From assembly GCA_012839475.1 (NCBI GenBank), contig DUNG01000023.1:186001-250000 (forward strand): a stretch of 64,000 nucleotides of DNA, read 5' to 3'. A model generated the notes under the pieces. The model saw only the letters and a program-made list of their open reading frames with translations. It was not told where the DNA came from and ran no database searches. Source of the stretch: Petrimonas sp. GTDB lineage: Bacteria; Bacteroidota; Bacteroidia; Bacteroidales; Dysgonomonadaceae. Shown piece after piece: positions 47,991-56,783 of this stretch (within the stretch, counting starts at the first letter, position 1; each line of letters opens with the position of its first letter). A program made the position numbers and the translations under genes.

Positions 47991-49347
47991 GCTGATAAAG
48001 TTTTGTTAAGTCAGTACCCGGGTAGTAGTGCGAAAGAATCTCCCGGTAGCTATATCCTTTTTCCCCCATTACCGCCGCTCCCATCTGGCAAAGTCCCACG
48101 CCATGCCCCCATCCCGCACCATGTAGCGTGAAGCGCTCGGGCTTCTCTTTTGCCCCTTCCGTGTGCACGGTAAATGCCGAGGAGTAGAGGTGACTCTCCG
48201 ACAGGGCCCGGCGTATTTCCAGCTCCTTGCCAATCACCACTTCGCCCTTCGTGCCCACGATAAGCAACCGAGATATCCTGGAGGAGGGGCCGCGTGTAAG
48301 CGGTTCGAGGGCTGTGATTTGCCCGAGATCCTTACCCAGCTTCTTTCTCACCAATTCGGAGAGCTCTTCTGCTGAATAGCTTACCTGCCATCGGTAAAAG
48401 TCGGTCGTGGTGCGGTCGTAGAAGTTGAGGACCTGATCCAGGATGTCCGGGTCTTGGGTGTCGCAAAAACTCGCCGGGTGGCCTTCGATAAAGGCTGTCG
48501 CATCCTCCTCGTTAGAGTAGTCGGCAGTCTTATAGTGTTCGCTTGTCTGAGCGTGTTCGCCTGTCTTAGAGCATTCAGCTGTTCCGGAAAAGTCAGCCGT
48601 ACCATCGTTTTCCGTGTCGCGTACCGATAGCAGGTAGGGGTAGTGCTTGTCTTCCCAGCAGGTGGCAAACCGTTCGAGTACCCCCCCGCAACATTTATGG
48701 AAACGGGTGTCGGCCAACTTGCCCTCGTAGGTAAGTACCTCACCGAGCGTTTCCGTTATCGCTATTTGGGCTTTTTCGGTTATCTCCCGCGAGATACCCT
48801 GATACCGCTGGCAATGGTCGTCGGCACAGACGTTAAATTGCGTATGATCATCCTTGTCGTACCACTTGATCATATCCCCCTCTTCGGCCAATGTGGCGAC
48901 TGCCGTTCCGGGCAGTTGGTTGAAGCCTTCAAGCTGTGCCAACACCCAGCTGCGTGAAATAACGGCATGCGCCTTCAGGAGAGGTATGTTGGCCGTGCTC
49001 TTCATTTCAGATGAGATAACGCTTAACAGGTAGGACTCCACATCTATCATGTTGATCACATGCAACAGTTGAGGTTCTCTGTCTGAAACGACCAACTTTA
49101 ACGACCCGTTAAAAGTTTGGTGCTCTTTCTGCTCCCAGTGAAAATGTACGCCGATGGTTACATCGTGTATGGTGAAGCTGTCGTGGGGCAAAACGGGATG
49201 AAACTCCAAGGCTCCTTCCGTCAGTTCCGTCGCTTTAAACCGATGCTTGCCGGTAATGGTCGTACCGTCAGGTCCCTTGAAATCACCGTGAAAGTCAATG
49301 GTGACCTCCGGTGCCGTGAGTATGCCTACCGATAGGGTTGGAATCAT
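47977..49347 (-). CDS. SpoIID/LytB domain protein
   Basis: VESYLLSVISSEMKSTANIPLLKAHAVISRSWVLAQL; GAGWGHGVGLCQMGAAVMGEKGYSYREILSHYYPGTDL. Confidence 0.92.
   Translation of the reverse strand: MIPTLSVGILTAPEVTIDFHGDFKGPDGTTITGKHRFKATELTEGALEFHPVLPHDSFTIHDVTIGVHFHWEQKEHQTFNGSLKLVVSDREPQLLHVINMIDVESYLLSVISSEMKSTANIPLLKAHAVISRSWVLAQLEGFNQLPGTAVATLAEEGDMIKWYDKDDHTQFNVCADDHCQRYQGISREITEKAQIAITETLGEVLTYEGKLADTRFHKCCGGVLERFATCWEDKHYPYLLSVRDTENDGTADFSGTAECSKTGEHAQTSEHYKTADYSNEEDATAFIEGHPASFCDTQDPDILDQVLNFYDRTTTDFYRWQVSYSAEELSELVRKKLGKDLGQITALEPLTRGPSSRISRLLIVGTKGEVVIGKELEIRRALSESHLYSSAFTVHTEGAKEKPERFTLHGAGWGHGVGLCQMGAAVMGEKGYSYREILSHYYPGTDLTKLYQHDEQ
48514..48603 (-). repeat. Degenerate 18-bp (6-aa) tandem repeat x5 inside the SpoIID gene
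   Basis: GTADFS-GTAECS-KTGEHA-QTSEHY-KTADYS. Confidence 0.85.
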
Positions 49348-49357
49348 AGGGTTGATT

Positions 49358-50530
49358 TTATCTTTTAAGTAATTCTATAAGCCGATGGAACTTGTCGGCA
49401 GGAAGAGAGACCTCCTCCATAAGTTGCATCCAGATAGTGCCCGTTATCCGGGAATAGTCCTCAGGACGGGGCAGTACGGCAATACCCGACATGTCGATCA
49501 CCCCGGGTGAGCAGAGGAACTGCTCATCGCCTTCCCGAAAATAGCACTCCGGGCGGTGCTTACTCCTTAGAATGACCCAGAGCTGCCACTTTTTCGCTTC
49601 GGTATGCCTGAGTACCAGGTTTAGCTGGTCGTCGCTCACTTCAATCTCCTTCAGGCCCTCTGTCAACAGCGACCATAGTGAGCAGAGTGCGCTGATTGAA
49701 TTCGCCTGCAGCAACAGTATGGTGCGGGGCTGTTCCTCCATCAGCCTAATCGAACCGCCGTCTCGCTCTATGATGGGAGCCTTCGGGTGCTGCTCCATTA
49801 GCGGTAGCGCACCCTGTGGCCCGGCTTGAAAGTGGAAGTGATCGGGAGCCGAGGCGCCACAGGTAGCCCCATTGAAGTAGATATCCAGCAGTTCCGAAAA
49901 CAGCTCTGCCAGGCGAGCCATATCTTCAATGCTGTTGCCAATTAATATTTGATGGTCGTTCTCGTTTTCGTTCTCTTCCCCATTCTGCCTGCTGTTTTGT
50001 CTTCTGCTCTGCTTGCCACAATTCAATATTTGAGAACTGTTCTGCCCTCCGTTTTGTTCCCTTTTCGCCCCGTTGTCCTTTTCATCACCCATTAATCGTT
50101 GGGGTATATGGTCGATACTTGGGATGACAAAATGCCTCTCGACAATGGGGAACGGGTTTGTTAAGACGATATACCGGCCCAAGAGGAGCAACCCCTTCTG
50201 CTCCGCGGGCAGGTTGTGCCTGCATAAAAAGCAGGGGCGGGCGGCAATGCTTTCGCGGTCGGTCTTGGCAGTCGAAGAGACGATACGTGCCGGGTTGTGT
50301 TGCGCTTTGAAAGGGATATGGTTTACAGAGATGTCTTTGGTGAGCAGTTGCTGCAAATCGGCGTATCCCTTTTTCATCAGTGGCCAGTTGGTCGTCTGTT
50401 CACGCCAGAGGGCATCCATCAACTCCTTGATGCTGTTTCGCGAACCCTTTATACCAGTTTCTAGGTTGCCCCTGCTGTTTGGCAATTCTTTTCCGCTATT
50501 TTTCTTCTTTTTTCCCCTGTCCTCATCCAT
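49358..50530 (-). CDS. DUF4922 protein (HIT/GalT/GDP-hexose-phosphorylase-like fold)
   Basis: RPCFLCRHNLPAEQKGLLL...VLTNPFPIVERHFVIPSIDHIPQ; CGASAPDHFHFQAG; start set at ATG 50530 to avoid overlap. Confidence 0.82.
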   Translation of the reverse strand: MDEDRGKKKKNSGKELPNSRGNLETGIKGSRNSIKELMDALWREQTTNWPLMKKGYADLQQLLTKDISVNHIPFKAQHNPARIVSSTAKTDRESIAARPCFLCRHNLPAEQKGLLLLGRYIVLTNPFPIVERHFVIPSIDHIPQRLMGDEKDNGAKREQNGGQNSSQILNCGKQSRRQNSRQNGEENENENDHQILIGNSIEDMARLAELFSELLDIYFNGATCGASAPDHFHFQAGPQGALPLMEQHPKAPIIERDGGSIRLMEEQPRTILLLQANSISALCSLWSLLTEGLKEIEVSDDQLNLVLRHTEAKKWQLWVILRSKHRPECYFREGDEQFLCSPGVIDMSGIAVLPRPEDYSRITGTIWMQLMEEVSLPADKFHRLIELLKR

Positions 50531-50535
50531 GGCTC

Positions 50536-51942
50536 TTAGCTGTTCTTCTTCAGTCGTGCCTGCAGTTCCCAAGTCCTCAGGCTATCTTTATAGAAGTTGT
50601 TGGCATTTACTTTGTTGATGTCGAGGTCGGCATCAGAGTTGTCCTCCCAACGGCGACAGAGGTAGACGACATCGTAGATGCGACCGATTTTGTAGTCGCG
50701 TGTAAATGCCAGTCCCACCGCGTAGTCTTCACCGTAGCTGGTGTTGGGAAGCTGTATTTCGCGGAGCAAGGGGGTGTAGAACGCCCGCGGGGCACCCAGC
50801 CCGTTGATGCGGAGCGCGTTGTTTCTGCCGTTATCGGGTGTCCACTCCTTATGGTCGATAATACCGGGAGGGATCTCCTCCAGGTTGAAGTTAGTCATCC
50901 TGTAGGTTCCGACTACCATCGCGCACCTCTCCTGGTGGAATAGACGTACGACTTTCTCCAGCGTGTCGGTGCCGCTATAGAGATCGTCCGAGTCGAGCTG
51001 TACAGCAAAACGTCCGCAATGCTGGCTCATCACGGCATAGTTCCAGCATCCGCCGATACCCAGGTCGTAACGGTCGGGTCGTAGCACGATCAAGTTCTCG
51101 TATTCACCGCTTAACCGCTTCAGCTCCTCGTATGTTCCATCGGTGGAGTGGTTATCGGTCACGATAACGTTAAAGGGGAACGAGGTTTCCTGTTTCACTG
51201 CCGACAGCACCGCGTCAGTAATGGTTTTGATCCGGTTTCTTACCGGGATAATCACGCTGGCTTCTACCGGGAAATCGTGGTCCGCAACGAGGTCGATCGT
51301 TTGAGGCTCATCCGTTAGCAGGGCACCTACGCGTTTGAGGTGAGCAGTACATGCCTGTTCCATTTCAATCTGCACCGCCCTGTTTTTGGGATCTACGTAG
51401 TCGAACAGCTTTTTGCCGCTCGCCCTCAGATCTGTTTCTGCCTCCGTGTACAGATGTTCATTGATGCGTACTATTTGTCCAAGCTCCGATAGATGCAGGC
51501 GCAGGTCGTAGATAGCAGCATACCGGTATTCAGGCTCCATCAGGCCTACAGCCTGTTTGAAGTTGTCTGTGGGCATGAGGACCAGCGCGCCAAAGTCGAA
51601 ATCATCCCTCAATGCACCCTGTTGGTAGTTGATGGTGGGGTGTGACTTTAGCTGATTATCTATCTTTTTGTACCTGTCAGCATAGAGCAGCGTGGCAGAC
51701 GTTTGCCTGGCCACGCCCATCCAGCGCTCCAAAGCGAGGTAGCCAAGCTCCACGTCACAGTTTTTAATCTGAAGCAGCAGGTAGGGCGAAGCCACCTTTT
51801 CCGCCACCTTTTTCATCGCTTCGGTGGAGTAGGGAGCGCCCTCCATCTCTACTATATTTGCAAATCCTGGTTTGGTGTGTGTCACCTTGGTACTGTCTTT
51901 CACCACGAAAATATCTACAATCGATTTCTGTAAGTGGGTCAT
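50536..51942 (-). CDS. Family 2 glycosyltransferase with about 220-aa N-terminal extension
   Basis: [58 protein letters not shown]; start at internal ATG 51942. Confidence 0.9.
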   Translation of the reverse strand: MTHLQKSIVDIFVVKDSTKVTHTKPGFANIVEMEGAPYSTEAMKKVAEKVASPYLLLQIKNCDVELGYLALERWMGVARQTSATLLYADRYKKIDNQLKSHPTINYQQGALRDDFDFGALVLMPTDNFKQAVGLMEPEYRYAAIYDLRLHLSELGQIVRINEHLYTEAETDLRASGKKLFDYVDPKNRAVQIEMEQACTAHLKRVGALLTDEPQTIDLVADHDFPVEASVIIPVRNRIKTITDAVLSAVKQETSFPFNVIVTDNHSTDGTYEELKRLSGEYENLIVLRPDRYDLGIGGCWNYAVMSQHCGRFAVQLDSDDLYSGTDTLEKVVRLFHQERCAMVVGTYRMTNFNLEEIPPGIIDHKEWTPDNGRNNALRINGLGAPRAFYTPLLREIQLPNTSYGEDYAVGLAFTRDYKIGRIYDVVYLCRRWEDNSDADLDINKVNANNFYKDSLRTWELQARLKKNS

Positions 51943-52607
51943 TGTATTGCTTTGTTTAAAAACGCATTGAACGGGTATTGCACCTTGAACAGCTCCATTA
52001 GGCGCTCGATCACGTTCTCTTGCATGAAAAAATCGTCGTCCAACGGGAGATAAGTGATAAAGTGCTTGTTTTTTATCAGCTCGATCTCTTTGCACTCTTT
52101 CGTGTATCCCCGTGGCGGATTTTTGAGTTTATCCTCTTCTGATAGTTCCGGGAATAATTTTTTGAACGGCTTGTTATCTAAGATTGCCCGAATTTCATCG
52201 GGATGATAGTAGATATAATTTCGTATGGACTCCAGCGTGGCGGCGTCGGGCGAGTAAATACCCCCTGAAATAAACGATTCGTCCGGTTTCAGGTGAATGT
52301 AATATCCCGCTTGTCGGGTCTTTCGCCCCCCGTTGGCGATAAATGCCCCCATGTGTGTTTTATAGGGTGTTTTATCGGGTGAGAAGCGAATATCCCGGTA
52401 AATCCGAAACATGCATTCCGAGGCGGTCACCATGCCTATGCTTTCATCCAGCTCTATGAGTGGCGGGATAAGCGCATCGATCAATGTGGTAAACGTTTCC
52501 CGTGCCCGCTCGTACTCCCCTTTGTGTTCGTTAAACCAGTAGCGCTCGTTGTATATCTGCAAATGCGCCAGAAAGTTGAATAGTTGTTCGAAGTCCATTT
52601 CATTCAC
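51939..52607 (-). CDS. DUF2461 domain protein
   Basis: [54 protein letters not shown]. Confidence 0.92.
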   Translation of the reverse strand: MNEMDFEQLFNFLAHLQIYNERYWFNEHKGEYERARETFTTLIDALIPPLIELDESIGMVTASECMFRIYRDIRFSPDKTPYKTHMGAFIANGGRKTRQAGYYIHLKPDESFISGGIYSPDAATLESIRNYIYYHPDEIRAILDNKPFKKLFPELSEEDKLKNPPRGYTKECKEIELIKNKHFITYLPLDDDFFMQENVIERLMELFKVQYPFNAFLNKAIQ

Positions 52608-52692
52608 GTTTTATTACCCAGGTGTACGTTGTAGCCCAAATTACGTTATTATCCGAATGTATGTTGCTGTCCAAAAGTACGCGTAATTACCC
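52605..52692. repeat. Degenerate ~18-bp tandem repeat (about 5 units) between DUF2461 and acyltransferase genes
   Basis: tacgttgtagcccaaat / tacgttattatccgaatg / tatgttgctgtccaaaag / tacgcgtaattaccc. Confidence 0.65.
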
Positions 52693-53829
52693 ATTCTTAT
52701 GCAGAAACCGCTTTGCCAGTAGTCGGCGAACAGGCTCGTCATAGACTTTTAGCAGGAGGTAAGCCAGCACGATATTCCCGACGAACAGTCCAACTGCCAC
52801 CATCCACGTTTGCCCGAAGGTGAACCCGTTTTTCCATATCCAAGCGTAAAACAGGTACATAAGGGGGTAGTGTACCATGTACAGCGGGTAGGAGATATCG
52901 CCCAAAAATCGGCAAAGTTGTTCCGGTGCCTTACTGCTTGTCTTTCCCGATGCCCCTAAGTAAACCAAGGCGGGGAATATCGCGATGGTACACACCGCGT
53001 CGTACAGCCCGTTCATCCAAAGGGAATCAGGACCCCCGATATAGGGAGCCGAAAGGAGGCCGATAATGGTCAAGCTGCAGATCAGGAAGGCACCCCTGAT
53101 TTTCACGGGCTTAAAATCACGCGACATCAACAGTCCTATCGAAAAGGCGAACAACAACCGCAGCATGCCGCCTAAAAAGTTCTTGTCGAGCAGCGTCCAC
53201 CCCACGCCCAAATGGCCGAAGCCAGAAAGGTTGAACAGGGAGAACGATGCCAGTCCCGCACCCGACAGGATGACGACCACCCGTAACGCTTTGGTGGAGA
53301 GCTTGCGCAACCAGAGTGCATACAAGATGTTGCCGATATACTCGAAGAAAAGCGACCAGGTGGGGCCGTTGAGGGGGAACATCTCGTTGTTGCCCCGCAC
53401 ATCCGCGCCCGTTCCCGGTATGGCGGGTAGTAGGAAGAGGTGCAGAAGCATGGCCAGCATCACGAACGAGAGCGACACCTTGGTGCCGTTCCACTGCACG
53501 CTGCCCTGGATTAGGAAGGTGATAACCCCCAGCACCGTTCCCATGATGATCATGGGGTGCAGGCGGATTAAGCGGCGTTTGAAAAAATCCTTTTTGCTCA
53601 TCTTGCCCCATCGATCGTCGTAGGCGTACCCGATGACGAAACCCGATAAAACAAAGAAGAAGTCGACCGCCAAATAGCCGTGATTGAATCGCTGGTCGAA
53701 GGGACTCGTGGCAAACGCCTCGAAAACGTGGTACCAGATGACCATGAGTGCCGCCACGCCGCGCAACCCGTTAAGGATTTTATAGTGTGGCTTGCTGTCG
53801 GCGAATGCCGAGGATGAACGTCGTTTCAT
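52687..53829 (-). CDS. Acyltransferase family 3 (OafA-like membrane acyltransferase)
   Basis: LNGLRGVAALMVIWYHVFEAF; DFFFVLSGFVIGYAYD; RRLIRLHPMIIMG. Confidence 0.93.
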   Translation of the reverse strand: MKRRSSSAFADSKPHYKILNGLRGVAALMVIWYHVFEAFATSPFDQRFNHGYLAVDFFFVLSGFVIGYAYDDRWGKMSKKDFFKRRLIRLHPMIIMGTVLGVITFLIQGSVQWNGTKVSLSFVMLAMLLHLFLLPAIPGTGADVRGNNEMFPLNGPTWSLFFEYIGNILYALWLRKLSTKALRVVVILSGAGLASFSLFNLSGFGHLGVGWTLLDKNFLGGMLRLLFAFSIGLLMSRDFKPVKIRGAFLICSLTIIGLLSAPYIGGPDSLWMNGLYDAVCTIAIFPALVYLGASGKTSSKAPEQLCRFLGDISYPLYMVHYPLMYLFYAWIWKNGFTFGQTWMVAVGLFVGNIVLAYLLLKVYDEPVRRLLAKRFLHKNG

Positions 53830-54012
53830 TATCTAGCGGTGAAGTCTGTTGGTTTGTCGCTCCGTGAATTCAGTGTGTTAAAACCTATTTGGCTTAACGA
53901 TTCAGCAGCAAATGTATGAAGTGTTAAACAAACTTGATTGCAGTAAGAGGGAAAGAGTATATAGTTGTTTTGCAAACTTGTTGTTGAATGGCAAGGTCAA
54001 TGAATATGTCAC

Positions 54013-55560
54013 TTAGCGCCTTGTCAACGTGTAGATATCTTTCCTTCTGTCTCGCAAATTTCTCACGCTTCCAAACTGGTTTAGCTCGTTCAGCAGATCC
54101 AAGTCCACGTCGGCAATCAGTATCATTTCCGTGTTGGGCGTGGCTTCGGCTTTTACCCCGTTGGTTGGGAACGCGAAGTCACACGGGGTGAAGACCATAG
54201 CCTGTCCATACTGTATGTCCATGTTGTGCACTTTCGGCAAGTTGCCCACGCATCCGGCGATGGCGACGTAGCACTCGTTCTCGATGGCCCGTGCTTGCGC
54301 GCAGTGTCTTACCCGCGAGTAGCCGTTTTGCGTGTCGGTAAGGAAGGGGACGAAAAGAATTTGCATCCCTTCATCGGCAAGCAGGCGCGGAAGTTCCGGG
54401 AACTCCACATCGTAGCAGATGAGGACGCCAATTTTCCCGCAGTCCGTATCGAACGTTTTCACCACGTCACCACCCTGCATTCCCCATACGCGGGCCTCGT
54501 CGGGTGTAACGTGGAGCTTTTCGTATTTCTCCCGCGAGCCGTCACGGCGACAAAGATATCCCACGTTGTAGAGGTGGTTGTCGCGCATTTCGGGCATACT
54601 GCCGGTCAAGATGTTGATGTTGTATGAAATAGCCAACTCCGACATGTTGTTGACTATTTCTTCGGTGTACTTGGCCAGTTCACGGATGGCATTGGGTTCA
54701 GAAAGGTGGTTGTACTGGGCCATCAGCGGGGCGTTAAAAAACTCGGGGAACAGTGCGAAGTCACAACGATACCCGGAAACGGCATCAATAAAAAACTCCG
54801 CCTGCTGCATCATATCATCTAAGTTTTGGTATGACCGCATCTGCCACTGGATAAGCCCGAGACGGACAATCTTCTTGGCGATGGTGGCCTCCTCGGTCGG
54901 CTCCTCGTAATAGATATTGTCCCAGCGCATCAGCACGGCATACTCGTTGCTCTCCTCATCGCCTTGCAAATATCCACGAAGCACCCGAACAGGTTGGAAG
55001 TTATTTGATATTTGGAAGTTGAGCACCGGGTCGTCCATCTCTTTAAGGCGCACGCTCCTGATATATTCGCGGGGAGAAAGCTTGTCGGCATACAGGTGAT
55101 AGTTGGGCATCCGTCCGCCAAAGATGATCGATTTCAGGTTAAGTCGTTCGCAAAGGTCTTTGCGGTAGTCATAAAGTCGCCTTCCCAGTCGGAGCCCGCG
55201 AAACTCTTCACTAACAAATACCTCTATGCCGTACAGCACGTCGCCTTTCTGGGTGTGTGTGCTGAAATTATCCCTAGTAATCTGTTTATAGGTGTGTTTA
55301 TCGCCCAGCTTCTTGTAATCCACGATAATGGAAAGCGCGCAGGCGGCTAGCTTTCCGTTTACCTTGATCACTACCTGTCCCTCGGGAAAAATATTGATGA
55401 GTTTTTGAATCTGCTCTTTTCTCCAGTATCCACCGGGCTTATCGGAGTAGATTTCAATCATGATCTGCTTTAACTCTTCGTAGTCGTCAATGCTCAGGTA
55501 ACTTAATTCAATGTTTTCAATGTTGCTTACATCCATACTTGTCTGTTTTTTTAGAGACAC
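54013..55560 (-). CDS. Bifunctional GNAT acetyltransferase / carbon-nitrogen hydrolase (start may be 55536)
   Basis: GNAT EEFRGLRLGRRLYDYRKDLCERLN; nitrilase-type CN hydrolase DFALFPEFFNAP, EKLHVTPDEARVWG, GVLICYDVEFPELPRLLADEG. Confidence 0.92.
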   Translation of the reverse strand: MSLKKQTSMDVSNIENIELSYLSIDDYEELKQIMIEIYSDKPGGYWRKEQIQKLINIFPEGQVVIKVNGKLAACALSIIVDYKKLGDKHTYKQITRDNFSTHTQKGDVLYGIEVFVSEEFRGLRLGRRLYDYRKDLCERLNLKSIIFGGRMPNYHLYADKLSPREYIRSVRLKEMDDPVLNFQISNNFQPVRVLRGYLQGDEESNEYAVLMRWDNIYYEEPTEEATIAKKIVRLGLIQWQMRSYQNLDDMMQQAEFFIDAVSGYRCDFALFPEFFNAPLMAQYNHLSEPNAIRELAKYTEEIVNNMSELAISYNINILTGSMPEMRDNHLYNVGYLCRRDGSREKYEKLHVTPDEARVWGMQGGDVVKTFDTDCGKIGVLICYDVEFPELPRLLADEGMQILFVPFLTDTQNGYSRVRHCAQARAIENECYVAIAGCVGNLPKVHNMDIQYGQAMVFTPCDFAFPTNGVKAEATPNTEMILIADVDLDLLNELNQFGSVRNLRDRRKDIYTLTRR

Positions 55561-55872
55561 AAAGTTACTAAAAATTCATCAAAACTATGGAGCGGTGTTG
55601 TAACTAAGAGGTGTAACACTATTTCAGAACAATACAAGTTTGAGAATTATTAGTTTGCATACACAAAACTAGAAACAGCAAGCAGTACAAGACATGAATT
55701 TGGAACTATTTATGAAGAAAACGGACGACTATATTTCAAATTAAACTTACAAATACGATTTTTATAGGAAGAACAATAGGATGCAAGACTTTAAAAAGGG
55801 TTGGGCAAGAATGGTTGAAGTGTTTTGCATGATTTTTCCCGTAACAACTCCATAAGTAGGTATGTATAAAGT

Positions 55873-55907
55873 AGAGGGTTCTACTTTACTTTAAAGTAAA
55901 ACCCTCT
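55873..55907 (-). terminator. Terminator-like hairpin downstream of the TIM-barrel isomerase gene
   Basis: agagggtt-c-tacttta-ctt-taaagta-a-aaccctct (15 bp, one mismatch). Confidence 0.6.
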
Positions 55908-55939
55908 CTGTGAGAATAGTCATAAAAAGGAGTACCCCA

Positions 55940-56770
55940 TTATTTTTTCGTGGTTGCTATCACCCCACGGAAATACCCTATGGATTCGGCGATCCCCATG
56001 AATGGGTCGTCCATGTTCCGCTCGTGTTCCAGGCTGCAGACCCCATCGTAGCCGACCTCTCTCAGCATCTCCACGAACGCGGGGATGTCCAAGATGCCGC
56101 GTCCTATCTCCACCGAGTAACCTTGCTTGGTAGCCCCGGTAACGTCTTTAATATGAATGTCAAATACCCGTTCGTGATATTTCTTTAAATCTTTTACCGG
56201 ATCTTTCCCGTTTCGTCGGTCATGGCCGATATCGAGGCACATGCCGATACGAGGGTCCAACTCTTTGACATTCTCCCACACGTCGTCCGCATCCGGGAAT
56301 AGCGGCATATCGGGTCCATGCAGGTGGATGGCGTATTTAAAACCGTACTCCTTTACTTTCTGTTCCACGTATGGTAACAGCTCGTATTGGGGGACACCCA
56401 CGATGAGGTTCACGCCTACCCGACGTGCGTACTCGAACGCTCTGTCTGTTTCCTCTTCCGATCTCATGTAGATTGGCCCAACAGCGTAACCAGTAATGCC
56501 CTTACTTTCTAGTTTCTCTTTGAATGCGGCGATTTGCTCGTCACTGCTATCCAGCGGCAGATGAAAATCTTTGATACAGAGGTAGCGTACGTCGCACCTT
56601 TGCATGGTTTCCAACGTTTTGTCGATGTCGAAATTCACGAACGTATAGCCCGCCATGCCCACTTTGAATTTTTCTGACGTTTCAGGTGCGGGTTGCGGCT
56701 CGGGACGTTGCTGCGCGTAGGCAAAACATGAAATCCAAGTTACCAGGAGAATTAATACTGCTCTCTTCAT
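55940..56770 (-). CDS. Exported sugar phosphate isomerase/epimerase (xylose isomerase-like TIM barrel)
   Basis: Signal peptide; HLHGPDMPLFPDADDVWENV; GMCLDIGHDRRNGKDPV; FDIHIKDV; YDGVCSLEHE. Confidence 0.88.
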   Translation of the reverse strand: MKRAVLILLVTWISCFAYAQQRPEPQPAPETSEKFKVGMAGYTFVNFDIDKTLETMQRCDVRYLCIKDFHLPLDSSDEQIAAFKEKLESKGITGYAVGPIYMRSEEETDRAFEYARRVGVNLIVGVPQYELLPYVEQKVKEYGFKYAIHLHGPDMPLFPDADDVWENVKELDPRIGMCLDIGHDRRNGKDPVKDLKKYHERVFDIHIKDVTGATKQGYSVEIGRGILDIPAFVEMLREVGYDGVCSLEHERNMDDPFMGIAESIGYFRGVIATTKK

Positions 56771-56783
56771 AATTGTTTATTGT

